From Polaromonas sp. A23 (GTDB lineage Bacteria > Pseudomonadota > Gammaproteobacteria > Burkholderiales > Burkholderiaceae_C): a DNA stretch of 64,000 nucleotides. A model generated the notes under the pieces. The model saw only the letters and a list, made by a program, of their open reading frames with translations, did no database searches and had not been told where the DNA came from. The DNA lies in NCBI RefSeq assembly GCF_002001015.1, contig NZ_MUNO01000045.1:62001-126000 (forward strand). The letters run 5' to 3'. Of the stretch, positions 17,954 through 26,033 are shown one piece after another. The stretch's first letter is position 1; each line of letters starts with the position of its first letter. The position numbers were made by a program, and so were the translations under genes.

Positions 17954-18607
17954 TCAGGCCCGGGCTATCCAGCGCTGGTGGGCCGCCAGTTTTTCAACAT
18001 CGCTCCAGGAATGGCACTGCCCGGCCATTTTCGGCCATATGCGCAGCAGCAACTCGCATTCGGCCAGGGTGTCGGCCGCCGCCTGGTGCCGTGGTGTGCA
18101 GACGATGCCGAAGTGAGCCAGCCATTCGTCGAGAGCGCGCGCCTTCACCTTTTCGTGGGTCACCGCGCACAGCTGCTCGATGTCCACCCAGCGGTTCGGC
18201 AGCGCTGCGCCAAGATGTTCCAGCACATGCCGGCCAATCATGGCCTGGTCAAAAGGGGCATGAAAGGCCAGCAGCGGCGAGTGGCCGATGAAGCGTTCAA
18301 ACGCGCGCAGGGCTTCTTCGGTCGGCATCCCTTCGCGCTGGCGCTGCAGCCCGATGCCGTGCAGCAGGATGTTGTCCCTGCTGGATCCCACCGAGGTCTG
18401 GCGCAGCACCACCTCAAAGCTGTCACCCGGCAGGATGCTCAGGCGCTTGCGTTCCCAATCCACCTGCACGGCAATGGCGGCAATCGCCAGCAACTGGTCG
18501 CGTTGCGGGTCCAGCCCGCTGGTCTCCACATCAAGCACCACCCAGCGCGTCTTGTCCACACCGCCCAGCGCGGCAAAGGGCTTTCGGAGCCAATCCGCCC
18601 AGCTCAT
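17954..18607 (-). CDS. DnaQ-like 3'-5' exonuclease
   Basis: 217 residues. DEDDh exonuclease motifs: VVLDVETSGLDPQRD (Exo I with D-x-E), FHAPFDQAMIGRHVL (Exo II) and HQAAADTLAECELLL (Exo III with the His). The spacing corresponds to the DNA polymerase III epsilon-like domain found next to DUF294/CBS proteins in proteobacteria. Its start overlaps the stop of the upstream DUF294 gene by 4 bases (18604-18607), so the two are translated together. A stand-alone proofreading role is unlikely; a turnover or repair function is inference. Confidence 0.87.
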   Translation of the reverse strand: MSWADWLRKPFAALGGVDKTRWVVLDVETSGLDPQRDQLLAIAAIAVQVDWERKRLSILPGDSFEVVLRQTSVGSSRDNILLHGIGLQRQREGMPTEEALRAFERFIGHSPLLAFHAPFDQAMIGRHVLEHLGAALPNRWVDIEQLCAVTHEKVKARALDEWLAHFGIVCTPRHQAAADTLAECELLLRIWPKMAGQCHSWSDVEKLAAHQRWIARA

Positions 18608-20544
18608 CGTTCGTAGTCCAGTTGCAGGCGCTGCTGCAACGAGCGCGCCACGCGAAACGACTCGCGCAGGATGCGCCTGTCAATGTCGTTCAGACGGTCC
18701 ACTTTCAGGTGGTTGGGCTGGTGTGGCGGCGCGGCGTCTTCAAGCTGAACCCGCAGGCGCAGTGTCTGCAAAAACTCGAAGCCGCTGACCCAGGCCTGGT
18801 ACTCCCCCGCGGCCAGCCCCAGCAGCGGCCCGACGGCTTCGAGCCGTTCCCGCGTGTTGGTGGCGGTCACGCCGCAGCTGAGCGAATAAATGCGCGCGAC
18901 ATCGACAAAAATCGCGGCTCCCTGGAGCTTGAGGTCAATCATGCCGCCATCGTCCACGGCAATGCTGCCGGTCCAGTTCAGCGGCGGGCTGTGAGTCAGC
19001 GCATTGGCTGCCAGCTGCTTGATGAAACGCGGTGCACGCCGCGCAGCTTCGCTCACCTCCCGGCGCAGGGTGTCGGCCATGCGGTCGTCACCGGCCAGCG
19101 GCCGGAAGTCGAAGTAAATGCTCGCATTGAGCAGATCGTCGGGCGCGCCGTGTTCTATCCAGTGCGCAAAGCGTTCGCGCCACTGGTGCAGGGTCAGGCA
19201 GCAGGCCGGCTCGCCGGCCATGACACCGCCCTTGCACAGGGGGTAGCCGCAGGCGTCCAGCGCCACATTGACGTCGCGGGCAAAACGCAGGGCGGCCTCA
19301 AGCTGCTCCGGCGTGGTGTCGTCCGGCAGGATCAAGGCGTTGTCCTGGTCGGTCGCAATGGTCTGCTCGCTGCGCCCTTCCGAACCCAACGCCAGCCAGC
19401 ACATGCGGCTCAGGTCCAGACCATGCGCCTGCGCCTGAATCTCCAGCAGGCGCAGGGTCAGCACGTCATTGAGGTGGCTGATCAGCACAGTGAGCTGGCG
19501 CGCGTGCACACCCTGGCCCAGCAAGGTATGCGCAAAACGCCGGATGTCCAGCGCCACCATCTTCAGGGTGTCAACATCGGCCGCCGAACGTATCGAGGTG
19601 CTGACCTGCTTGAGGCTCAGTCGCTGCATGGCAAACAGGTCTCGCTCCGACACCATGCCCACCGCCACTCCCGCACGCGTAACCGGCACATGGCGAATGC
19701 CGTGTTTGCTCATCAGCAAGGCCGCGTCCAGCGCTGTGTGTTCATGCGTCAGCGTCAGCACCGGCTGCACCATGACCTGCGAGATCGGCGTGTCCAGCGA
19801 CAAGGCCGGCAATGTCACACGGCCCAGGATGTCGTAACGCGTGAGGATGCCCAGCGGCCGCTGCCCCTCGTCGGTGACCAGCATCGAACCGATGCGCAGC
19901 TGGTGCATTTGAGCGAGTACCTCGCGCAGCGGCGTGTCGGGCCGGCAGCTCACCGGCGCCTGACTGGCCACATCGCCCAGCGGCGTTTCCAGCGACTGCT
20001 CAGCCAGCGCCTGCGAGGCATAAGCCACCTGCAGGGCGCGCCGCGAGAGGTCCAGGAATTTGAGGGTGCGCCGGTTCAGGAAGTCGGCAAACGGCGGGCT
20101 CAGCACGGCCAGCGCATGCATGGAAGCCAGCGGCAACGCCAGCACAAAGGTGTCTTCCACCGCGCGGTAAGTCGCGGTGACGGCGCGCTGCGCCAGCGCC
20201 GCGCTGACGGGAAAAAGTTCGCCCGGTTCATAGTGAAAAGCCCCGCCCGACAGCTCGGCCAGACCGCGCTCGCCAATCACCGCGCCCTGGCGTATGAAGA
20301 ACAGTTCCTTGACAGGCCCACTGTCGGGCTCGATCAGTCGCTCTTCGGGGGCAAAGTAATTCTGGCGGGAATGGCTCAGGAAGAAATCCACCTCGCCGGC
20401 CTGCATCTGCGCAAATGGCGGATGCCGCATCAGCTCTTGCCGCAAATTGGCCAGCAGGCTGCTGGACGGACTCAGATCGGTATTGAGCGAGGCTAGAGGC
20501 TGGGCTGCATCCGTCACGGTCGTCTCCTGGTGTTTGGAAATCAT
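18604..20544 (-). CDS. Cyclic-nucleotide-binding/CBS/DUF294 nucleotidyltransferase-like signalling protein
   Basis: 646 residues with a recognisable domain order: N-terminal cNMP-binding-like beta barrel (about 25-150), paired CBS domains (about 185-310; MLVTDEGQRPLGILTRYDILGRV and HVPVTRAGVAVGMVSERDLFAM), then the DUF294 putative nucleotidyltransferase core with LALGSEGRSEQTIATDQDNALIL (about 385-410) and the DUF294 C-terminal helical part. The G-S-x-G-R-x-E and D-x-D motifs suggest GlnD-like nucleotidyl transfer. Usual partner of a DnaQ-like exonuclease, as here. The regulated target is unknown; relatives affect acetate metabolism. Confidence 0.88.
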   Translation of the reverse strand: MISKHQETTVTDAAQPLASLNTDLSPSSSLLANLRQELMRHPPFAQMQAGEVDFFLSHSRQNYFAPEERLIEPDSGPVKELFFIRQGAVIGERGLAELSGGAFHYEPGELFPVSAALAQRAVTATYRAVEDTFVLALPLASMHALAVLSPPFADFLNRRTLKFLDLSRRALQVAYASQALAEQSLETPLGDVASQAPVSCRPDTPLREVLAQMHQLRIGSMLVTDEGQRPLGILTRYDILGRVTLPALSLDTPISQVMVQPVLTLTHEHTALDAALLMSKHGIRHVPVTRAGVAVGMVSERDLFAMQRLSLKQVSTSIRSAADVDTLKMVALDIRRFAHTLLGQGVHARQLTVLISHLNDVLTLRLLEIQAQAHGLDLSRMCWLALGSEGRSEQTIATDQDNALILPDDTTPEQLEAALRFARDVNVALDACGYPLCKGGVMAGEPACCLTLHQWRERFAHWIEHGAPDDLLNASIYFDFRPLAGDDRMADTLRREVSEAARRAPRFIKQLAANALTHSPPLNWTGSIAVDDGGMIDLKLQGAAIFVDVARIYSLSCGVTATNTRERLEAVGPLLGLAAGEYQAWVSGFEFLQTLRLRVQLEDAAPPHQPNHLKVDRLNDIDRRILRESFRVARSLQQRLQLDYER

Positions 20545-20616
20545 TATCCGGGAAGGATGTGCTGTTGTGCTGATTCAGCGCAAGCAGCATTGATGCGCGC
20601 TCATTCTCACTTTTCG

Positions 20617-20666
20617 CCGTTCGGGCTGAGCTTGGCCTGTTCTGAGCTTGTCGAAGGATCGAAGCC
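20617..20666 (+). repeat. REP-like repeat, GTTCGGGCTGAGC type
   Basis: CCGTTCGGGCTGAGCTTGGC, then CTGTTCTGAGCTTGTCGAAG and GATCGAAGCC. The same arms occur at 45599-45670 (complete palindrome) and, in part, at 8631-8655. This motif is widely dispersed in Comamonadaceae and other proteobacterial genomes (established knowledge). Confidence 0.7.
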
Positions 20667-20700
20667 GTCTTTGCCTCCAACGTTTGTGGTGTGCCAGCAA

Positions 20701-20776
20701 GCCGGGGGTTGCCCGGCGGCAACTCACTTTCTTTTTGCGTCGCCAAAAAGAAAGTAAGCAAAGAAAAAGGCGACCC
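20701..20776 (+). repeat. Intergenic hairpin repeat with CTTTCTTTTT arms
   Basis: ACTTTCTTTTT (20726-20736) pairs perfectly with AAAAAGAAAGT (20745-20755) around GCGTCGCC, flanked by TTGCCCGGCGGCAACTC and AAGAAAAAGGCGACCC. The same sequence type is a common intergenic repeat in Burkholderiales. It may double as a terminator. Confidence 0.65.
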
Positions 20777-21157
20777 TGCTGTCTGCGTCCCCTCCGCTGC
20801 GCTGCGGGGCAACCTGCGGTGCTCGGTCCAGCCGGGGTCGAGCTCGAACTCGCCTTCGGCTCAGACAATCGCTCGCCCTGATCCGGCTAGACCTGCGCTC
20901 CTCGGCGCATACAGAAGGGTGGGGGATAAAGCGGGTGCGGATTCGGGTACAGATACGGATACGGGGAGACATGACGCGCGAAGCGCGTCAAGTCGGGGCA
21001 CGCGGCCGCCATGTTTGCACGCGCTTGTAGCTCACGCGGCCAAATGAAGTCCCCCTCCATCGCCCAGCGGGGCGAGGGAGGGGCTAGGGGTGGGAGTGGG
21101 GAGTTGCGCCTACTGTCAACAACACATCCGAGGCGCAACGTGACGCTTGATAGAAAC

Positions 21158-23269
21158 CTAAAAACTCGCCTGCAAACCCACCTTCAAACTACGCCCCGGC
21201 AGCGGCGCTTTCGGAAACGCCGTGCTGGTCAACACCGAACTCGCGCTGTAGGCCAGCTTGTCGGTGATGTTGTCCAGGCGTGCATACCAAAGCAGCGTGG
21301 CGACCCCGGCCTTGACACGGTACGACGTGGCTGCGTTCCACAGTGTGTAAGCCGCGGTTTCACCGGTGGGCGGCGCCGGCACGCGTTTTTGTGCGGCGTT
21401 GTGGTCGAAGCCCAGGCTGGCACCCCAGGGCCCGCTAGCCCACAGCAGCGAAGCACCCACACGCCACGGCGCAATGCGCGGCAAGGGCTGGCCGTTGTTC
21501 AGGTTGGTGGCGCGCACCACGTCGCCGCGCAGTGCCAAGTCCACCGTCGATGCGCCTTCCAGCAGCCGGATGTTGCCGCTGGCCTCGATGCCAGTGAAAC
21601 GCGCCCTCACCTGCTCGTAGCGGAATTCAGCCAGCGGCTTGAACTCTGCCCCCGAAGCGGTAAAGCCCGGATTGCCGGCGTCTTCCACCGGATTGACTTC
21701 ACCGTCTTCCGCATTGCGCGTAACGCCCGGGGTTTGGTTCAGCGCGATGTAATTCTTGAAGCGGCTGACATAGGTGTTGACCTTGAAGCTGTGCCCGCCC
21801 GACTTCCAGGCCGCGCCCACATCGAGGTTGCCGGACTGCTCCTTCGCCAGGTTGGCGTTGCCAACCTCGTAAGCCGCGGTGGCAATATGCGGGCCATCGG
21901 CGAACAGTTCGTAGTCTTTCGGCGCGCGTTCCGTATAGGCCAGGTTGCTGGTGAGCTGCCAGCCTGGCGCGGCATTCCACAGAGCCCCCAGCGCATAGCT
22001 GCCGGGCTTGAACTCTTTGGTGGCGGGTGTGAAGCGCGCGACCCTCGGATTGCCGAACGACTCCACCTTCACCGACTCCAGCCGCCCGCCCAGGCTCAGC
22101 TTGCCCCAGCCGGTGGCCAGCTCTTCATAGGCAAACACGGCCGACTGCGCGGTTTTGCTGTAAGGCGCAAAGGCCTCGTTGCCGTCTGCAGAAAACCGGT
22201 TGGACTCGGTCTGGAAACCCAGCACGCCGTCAAAGTTGCCGAATTTCGCGTGCCGCGCCTCGAGACGAAAGTCGCTGCCCTTGTTCTTGAACACCGTGCC
22301 GGTGGTCGCGCCTTCGAACTCGGTGTGGCCATAGTCCGTCTGGCTGTATTGGCCCTTGATGCTCTGGATAGGCCCCCCAAGATTGCGCACCTCGCCTTCA
22401 AGGGCATACCGGTCCGACTTCATGCCGATGGTGACTTCGTCCTCGGCCACCGTGCCATAGGTACTGCGGTAGTTGCTGGCCGACGCGCCGAGGTAACCGT
22501 TGTCAAAGAACATCGAGCCACCGACAGCCCCGCCACGCACATCGCTGGCCGAGTTGCAGATGCGGCGGGACCTGGTAGTGACTCCGGCCTTGGTGCAGTT
22601 CAGGTCGCGCGGTGCGCGCACATCGCTGGTCTGGCGGTCGAAGGCATCGACATGCAGGCTGTAGCGATGGTTGCCGCCTTCGAGCAACACGCCCTTGCCG
22701 CGCTCCGAGTTGCCGCTGGCCAGGCTCAGGTCGGCCTTGCCGCTGATGCCGCCTTTCTCGTCGAACTGCGCCTCGCGCGGAATGCGGTTGTCAATCACGT
22801 TGACCACACCGCCGACCGCACTGCCACCATAAAGCAGGGCACCCGGGCCACGCAGCACCTCAATGCGTTCGATGCTGATCGGGTCGGCCGTGACGGAATG
22901 GTCATAACTCAGGCTGGAAGCATCCAGCGTGCCGCCGCCATTGCCCAGGATGCGAATACGGTCGCCGTCCAGCCCGCGGATGATGGGCCGGCTCGCGTTG
23001 GGGCCGAAGTAGGTGCTGCTGACGCCGGGCGTGCCGTCCAGCGTTTCACCGAGCGTGGTTTTGGAGCGCAGTAACAGGCCTTCGCCGGAATACTGGGTGG
23101 CCGGGGCAATCAGGTCGGTGGCGCCCAGCGGGTTGCCGGTGACGGTGATTTCTTTCAGGGTGGGCGCAGCAGCCGGCGCCGGCGTCTGGGCCTGGGCCGC
23201 TGTGCAGCTGAGGGCAAGCAGGGTCAGGGACGCCGTGCCGATGGCACTGCGGGGAAATGGTTTTTTCAT
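21158..23269 (-). CDS. TonB-dependent outer-membrane receptor, ZnuD-like
   Basis: 703 residues from the ATG at 23269; the signal peptide is about 1-27 (ends LSCTAAQAQ). Plug domain about 40-165 with NASRPIIRGLDGDRIRIL and LRGPGALLYGGSAVGGVVNVIDNRIP; the rest is a beta barrel ending in the expected aromatic residue (VGLQASF). The plug and the barrel blocks AYTERAPKDYELFADGPHIATAAYEVGN and ARLDNITDKLAYSASSVLT closely resemble the ZnuD zinc-receptor group, but I see no His-rich loop. It closes a leftward cluster headed by a Zur-type repressor, so zinc (or a zinc complex) is the likely substrate; this is inference from sequence and context. The 235-base leader is unusually long. Confidence 0.82.
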   Translation of the reverse strand: MKKPFPRSAIGTASLTLLALSCTAAQAQTPAPAAAPTLKEITVTGNPLGATDLIAPATQYSGEGLLLRSKTTLGETLDGTPGVSSTYFGPNASRPIIRGLDGDRIRILGNGGGTLDASSLSYDHSVTADPISIERIEVLRGPGALLYGGSAVGGVVNVIDNRIPREAQFDEKGGISGKADLSLASGNSERGKGVLLEGGNHRYSLHVDAFDRQTSDVRAPRDLNCTKAGVTTRSRRICNSASDVRGGAVGGSMFFDNGYLGASASNYRSTYGTVAEDEVTIGMKSDRYALEGEVRNLGGPIQSIKGQYSQTDYGHTEFEGATTGTVFKNKGSDFRLEARHAKFGNFDGVLGFQTESNRFSADGNEAFAPYSKTAQSAVFAYEELATGWGKLSLGGRLESVKVESFGNPRVARFTPATKEFKPGSYALGALWNAAPGWQLTSNLAYTERAPKDYELFADGPHIATAAYEVGNANLAKEQSGNLDVGAAWKSGGHSFKVNTYVSRFKNYIALNQTPGVTRNAEDGEVNPVEDAGNPGFTASGAEFKPLAEFRYEQVRARFTGIEASGNIRLLEGASTVDLALRGDVVRATNLNNGQPLPRIAPWRVGASLLWASGPWGASLGFDHNAAQKRVPAPPTGETAAYTLWNAATSYRVKAGVATLLWYARLDNITDKLAYSASSVLTSTAFPKAPLPGRSLKVGLQASF

Positions 23270-23408
23270 GATGGCTCGTTGAATCGGAAACAGAAAACGC
23301 CGGGCAGCGGCCTTGCGGCCGCGCCCGACAACTTCGTCGGATCCTTTGCGGAACTCAGCGCAGTGACTGGCACCGCAGGTCGGGATGGGATGCAAGGCGC
23401 AATTTGCA

Positions 23409-23429
23409 GCCAATAGCATGGCTATTGGC
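23409..23429. repeat. Perfect inverted repeat in the leader of the TonB receptor gene
   Basis: GCCAATAGC and GCTATTGGC face each other across ATG, 140 bases upstream of the receptor start. No T run follows. Could be a protein-binding site or an mRNA hairpin; not assigned. Confidence 0.5.
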
Positions 23430-23504
23430 AAGGATTGCAACGCCGCAGACCGCCCGATCCTGCGGATGCCGGGCACGCGATGGGTTACGCAGAGGGTCCG
23501 GTAT

Positions 23505-23918
23505 TCAACGAGCCCGGGGCGGACCACGCGCTTCGAAAAGCGCAGCCCGGCGAGCGAGTACTTCGCCTTCTAGAAACTGAAAAACAAACGAGGAAAGTGA
23601 CATCGGCAACGCCAGCAGGGGCACAGCCGGAAGCACATCACTGTGGCAAAGCTGATCGAAGACGCGGCAATCCAGATCGTCGGCATGCACAGAGAAAAGA
23701 TCGGCCAGCCAGCCATGACCGTCCGCATGTTCATCCGCATGTTCATCGGCGTGTTCATGCGCTTGCTCAACGGCTGAGCCTGCATGGCTTGCCGCAACTT
23801 GCTGGCCGCTGCCAGCGCCGTGAACCAGGCCATGCATCTGGCCCAGCATGGGCACGAGCAACAACACCAGGGCCAGATAGCCCCATGCCGCCCGCCACGC
23901 CATGCGCCTGAAGACCAT
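23505..23918 (-). CDS. Small exported His-rich protein of the zinc cluster
   Basis: 137 residues. A hydrophobic helix (about 11-29) follows a basic N-terminus (VFRRMAWR), consistent with a signal peptide or anchor. Residues 54-69 form a His/Asp/Glu-rich stretch, HEHADEHADEHADGHG, a likely metal-binding segment, and DCRVFDQLCHSD (83-94) adds two Cys. It lies 6 bases downstream of the DUF3299 gene. I do not recognise a named family; periplasmic zinc buffering or delivery is inferred from composition and position. Confidence 0.7.
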   Translation of the reverse strand: MVFRRMAWRAAWGYLALVLLLVPMLGQMHGLVHGAGSGQQVAASHAGSAVEQAHEHADEHADEHADGHGWLADLFSVHADDLDCRVFDQLCHSDVLPAVPLLALPMSLSSFVFQFLEGEVLARRAALFEARGPPRAR

Positions 23919-23924
23919 GTGGGC

Positions 23925-24494
23925 TTACTTCACCGTCACCGCATCGGTGATGCGGTAATAAAGGCCATAGGGATCGTCATGCAGCACCTGCAGGCGGCCC
24001 TCGACCACCACCACCTCCATGCTGTACTCCACCGGGGTTTTGGTCTTGACTTCCACCATGCTTTCCGGCCCGCCCGGCAGGCAGAAAGAGCAAGTCAGCG
24101 GCACCGACGACAACAGAAAATGGCGCTGCTTCTTGCCCGGCTCCAGCGGCATCATGAAACCCTGGATGCGCTGGGTTTTGCCGTTCATGCCGAGCTGGGT
24201 TTCGCCAAACACCGGCAGGATACGGTTCTTCTCGTTTTTGGTTTTCACGTCGGTCAGCACCGACCAGGGCACCACGTCCGTACGCGGGGCCAGCGGTGCA
24301 AACGGGCTGTTGGCGCCGTGTACACCTGCGCCCTGCCCGACCGGAAGCTCAAGGCCGCCCGGCGCCGCCTTGCCTGCTGCGGGCTTTGCACTTCCGGCAG
24401 GCAGGGGCGAGCTCAACTGCGCATGCGCGCTGCCGGCGGCCAGCATCAGCACCAGCAGTGAAATCCTGAGGGCGGTGAAGTCAAAGCATCGCAT
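23925..24494 (-). CDS. DUF3299 periplasmic protein of the zinc cluster
   Basis: 189 residues with a signal peptide (about 1-25, cleavage after SAHA). The DUF3299 core runs from about 73: PWSVLTDVKTKNEKNR, QRIQGFMMPLEPGKKQRHFLLSS, and PLTCSFCLPGGPESMVEV with a Cys-x-x-Cys pair (135, 138). DUF3299 proteins are regularly found with MacB/FtsX-like ABC genes and Zur control, for example in the PA4063-PA4066 operon of Pseudomonas aeruginosa (established knowledge). Biochemical function unknown; metal handling is inference. Confidence 0.85.
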   Translation of the reverse strand: MRCFDFTALRISLLVLMLAAGSAHAQLSSPLPAGSAKPAAGKAAPGGLELPVGQGAGVHGANSPFAPLAPRTDVVPWSVLTDVKTKNEKNRILPVFGETQLGMNGKTQRIQGFMMPLEPGKKQRHFLLSSVPLTCSFCLPGGPESMVEVKTKTPVEYSMEVVVVEGRLQVLHDDPYGLYYRITDAVTVK

Positions 24495-24530
24495 GAGGTT
24501 CTCCGGAAAAGTTTGAAGCAGGTCAGCGCA

Positions 24531-24791
24531 TCAGTGCGCGTGTTTCATGCCGCAGTATTTACCCACCGCCAGCCCTTTGCAAGAGGCCTGCAGCTCTTTC
24601 ATGCAGACGTCTTCTTTCTTGCCCGATTCCAGGCACTTGGCAGCCGACTCATGCGCTGCGGCCATGGCGCGGTGGCGCTGCACGTCTTCCTTGGTTTCCT
24701 TGTCGCTGTGTTGCGCATTTGCTATTGAAAACATAGCTGTCAGCGCAAGTGCGACAAGGGCCGGAAGCATTTTTGGCATCATGATTTTCAT
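24531..24791 (-). CDS. Small exported Cys/His-containing protein of the zinc cluster
   Basis: 86 residues from the ATG at 24791. Signal peptide about 1-27 (ends IANAQ), then a helical mature part with four Cys (53, 63, 71, 80), several His and the end CGMKHAH. The spacing C-x9-C-x7-C-x8-C suggests two disulfides or a metal site. The hydrophobic core of the signal peptide is encoded by a dispersed genomic repeat (24721-24768). It follows the ABC permease gene by 4 bases. No named family recognised; a small periplasmic metal-binding partner is inferred. Confidence 0.72.
   Translation of the reverse strand: MKIMMPKMLPALVALALTAMFSIANAQHSDKETKEDVQRHRAMAAAHESAAKCLESGKKEDVCMKELQASCKGLAVGKYCGMKHAH
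24721..24768 (+). repeat. Dispersed double-hairpin repeat, copy 2 (inside a signal peptide)
   Basis: GCTATTGAAAACATAGCTG, then TCAGCGCAAGTGCGAC, then AAGGGCCGGAAGC. It matches the family consensus (GCTATTG...ATAGCTG, GCGC core, AAGGGCTGGAAGC). On the coding (minus) strand it specifies the peptide PALVALALTAMFSIA. Confidence 0.75.
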
Positions 24792-24795
24792 AAAT

Positions 24796-25998
24796 TCACC
24801 TTGATTGAAGCAGTTCAAACACATCGGCCCGGTAAGCCTCGTATGCGGGCAGCAGCGCCGACAGTAGCGCCACACCCACGGCCAGCGCCGGGACACTCCA
24901 CAATTCGACCGGCCACGAGAGCCCGCCGATCAACACCGATTTATCCAGCTGCAGAAACCAGGCCAGCGCCGCCATCAGTTCCTGCCCCGCCAGCACACCG
25001 AACACCGTGGCCAGTAATGCCAGCCACAGCGCCTCGCACAGCAACAGCGCCGCCACCTTGCGCGGCGGCGCGCCCAGCATGCGCAGCAGCGCCAGGTCGG
25101 CGCGGCGCTCGCGCACCGCGCTCCACAGGGCGATGAAAACACTCAGGCCGGCCGTCAGCAGCAACACGCCCGCCAGCGCGCGCATCACGTCGGTGCCCAC
25201 GCCAATCATGTTGAGCAGGCGCGTGATCTCCAGCGCCGGCGCGGCAGCCTGCATTTCAGTGCTGCTGTTCACGAAGCGTGGAAAGGTCACCGCCGCCAGC
25301 GGCGTGCGGTATTGAATCAGCGCCAGCGTCAGCTCACGTTCTTCTTCCAACACCTTGCGGTCGTCGGCGTCCAGCGCGCCATCACCTTCATGCACCTGCC
25401 AGACCGACTCGGTGGCCGTCAGCACCAGCCGGTCCAGCACCGAGCCGCCGCCGGCCAGCACGCCGCTCACAACATACGGCGTCTGGCCATGGCTGTCACC
25501 ACCGCCGCCCAGGCCGTGGCTTCCGGCAAAACGGTCACCCACTTTCAGCCCGCTTTGCGCCGCCACCTGCGCGCCCAGCACCGCCTGCATGGGCGCCGTC
25601 CAGACGCCGCCCTGCGCAAACTCGGCTTTGTAATGCATGAGGTAGTCCGGCGTGGTGCCCACAATGCGAAAGCCACGAAAACTGTCCCCCAGGCTGATGG
25701 GAATCAGTTTGGCCACTTGCGGGTGTTTCTCAAGCTCTTTCACCGCAGCCAGCGGTATGTTGCCGGTCGGTGCGTCGATGTGGAACACGCCCGAAAGAAT
25801 CAGCTGCATCGGGCTGCCCTTGGCCCCCACCACCACGTCAATGCCGGCCAGGTCGCGCTCAAACGCTTGGTCGATCTGGTGGCTGGCCAACAGCACAAAG
25901 CTCAGCGACCCCAGGCCCAGGCTGAGCAGCAGCACATTGAGCCCGGCCGACAGCGGCCGTGACCAGAGGAAACGCCAGGCAAACGCTATTGTTTTCAT
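24796..25998 (-). CDS. ABC transporter permease, MacB/FtsX type, zinc-linked
   Basis: 400 residues. One N-terminal membrane helix (about 19-42), a large periplasmic MacB-PCD-like domain (about 45-265), then three helices near the C-terminus (about 270-295, 320-345, 365-390), the FtsX/MacB topology. Seen: GIDVVVGAKGSPMQLILSGVFHIDAPTGNIP and ALWSAVRERRADLALLRMLGAPPRKVAALLL, typical of the family. It starts 2 bases past the ATPase stop. The junction is built from a genomic repeat that encodes its first residues. The substrate is unknown; such systems more often move lipoproteins or peptides than ions, so a direct zinc-import role is not assured. Confidence 0.87.
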   Translation of the reverse strand: MKTIAFAWRFLWSRPLSAGLNVLLLSLGLGSLSFVLLASHQIDQAFERDLAGIDVVVGAKGSPMQLILSGVFHIDAPTGNIPLAAVKELEKHPQVAKLIPISLGDSFRGFRIVGTTPDYLMHYKAEFAQGGVWTAPMQAVLGAQVAAQSGLKVGDRFAGSHGLGGGGDSHGQTPYVVSGVLAGGGSVLDRLVLTATESVWQVHEGDGALDADDRKVLEEERELTLALIQYRTPLAAVTFPRFVNSSTEMQAAAPALEITRLLNMIGVGTDVMRALAGVLLLTAGLSVFIALWSAVRERRADLALLRMLGAPPRKVAALLLCEALWLALLATVFGVLAGQELMAALAWFLQLDKSVLIGGLSWPVELWSVPALAVGVALLSALLPAYEAYRADVFELLQSR

Positions 25999-26033
25999 AG
26001 CTATTCGCGCCCGAGGAATAAGGGCTGGAAGCC
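25985..26033 (+). repeat. Dispersed double-hairpin repeat, copy 3 (ATPase/permease junction)
   Basis: GCTATTGTTTTCATAGCTA, then TTCGCGCCCG, then AATAAGGGCTGGAAGCC. Close to consensus. It covers the last codons and stop of the ABC ATPase and the start codon plus first codons (MKTIA) of the permease. Confidence 0.8.

Larger units (their letters stand above)
20545..21157. other. 613-base repeat-rich intergenic region
   Basis: Between the TonB receptor (upstream) and the DUF294 gene (downstream), both leftward. No credible gene. It contains a REP-like element (20617-20666), a CTTTCTTTTT hairpin repeat (20701-20776), a short run of degenerate GGATAC/GGGTAC hexamers (about 20935-20970), a perfect 8-bp hairpin TGACGCGC-GAA-GCGCGTCA (20972-20990) and a GC-rich AGGGAGGGGCTAGGGG tract near 21070-21100. 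The DUF294 promoter must lie near 20550-20650. Confidence 0.6.

Noticed and set aside
18622..20496. Long plus-strand open frame opposite the DUF294 gene
   Set aside because: Antisense shadow of a gene with clear CBS and DUF294 motifs.
20935..20970. Tandem hexamer array as a functional repeat
   Set aside because: Too few and too degenerate units (GGATAC/GGGTAC) to support more than low-complexity sequence.
21011..23074. Long plus-strand open frame opposite the TonB receptor
   Set aside because: Antisense shadow; composition is Arg/Gln-rich with no family resemblance.
23270..23504. Cobalamin riboswitch upstream of the TonB receptor
   Set aside because: A weak AGTCACTG-like string is present, but the conserved riboswitch core segments are missing; context points to zinc, not B12.
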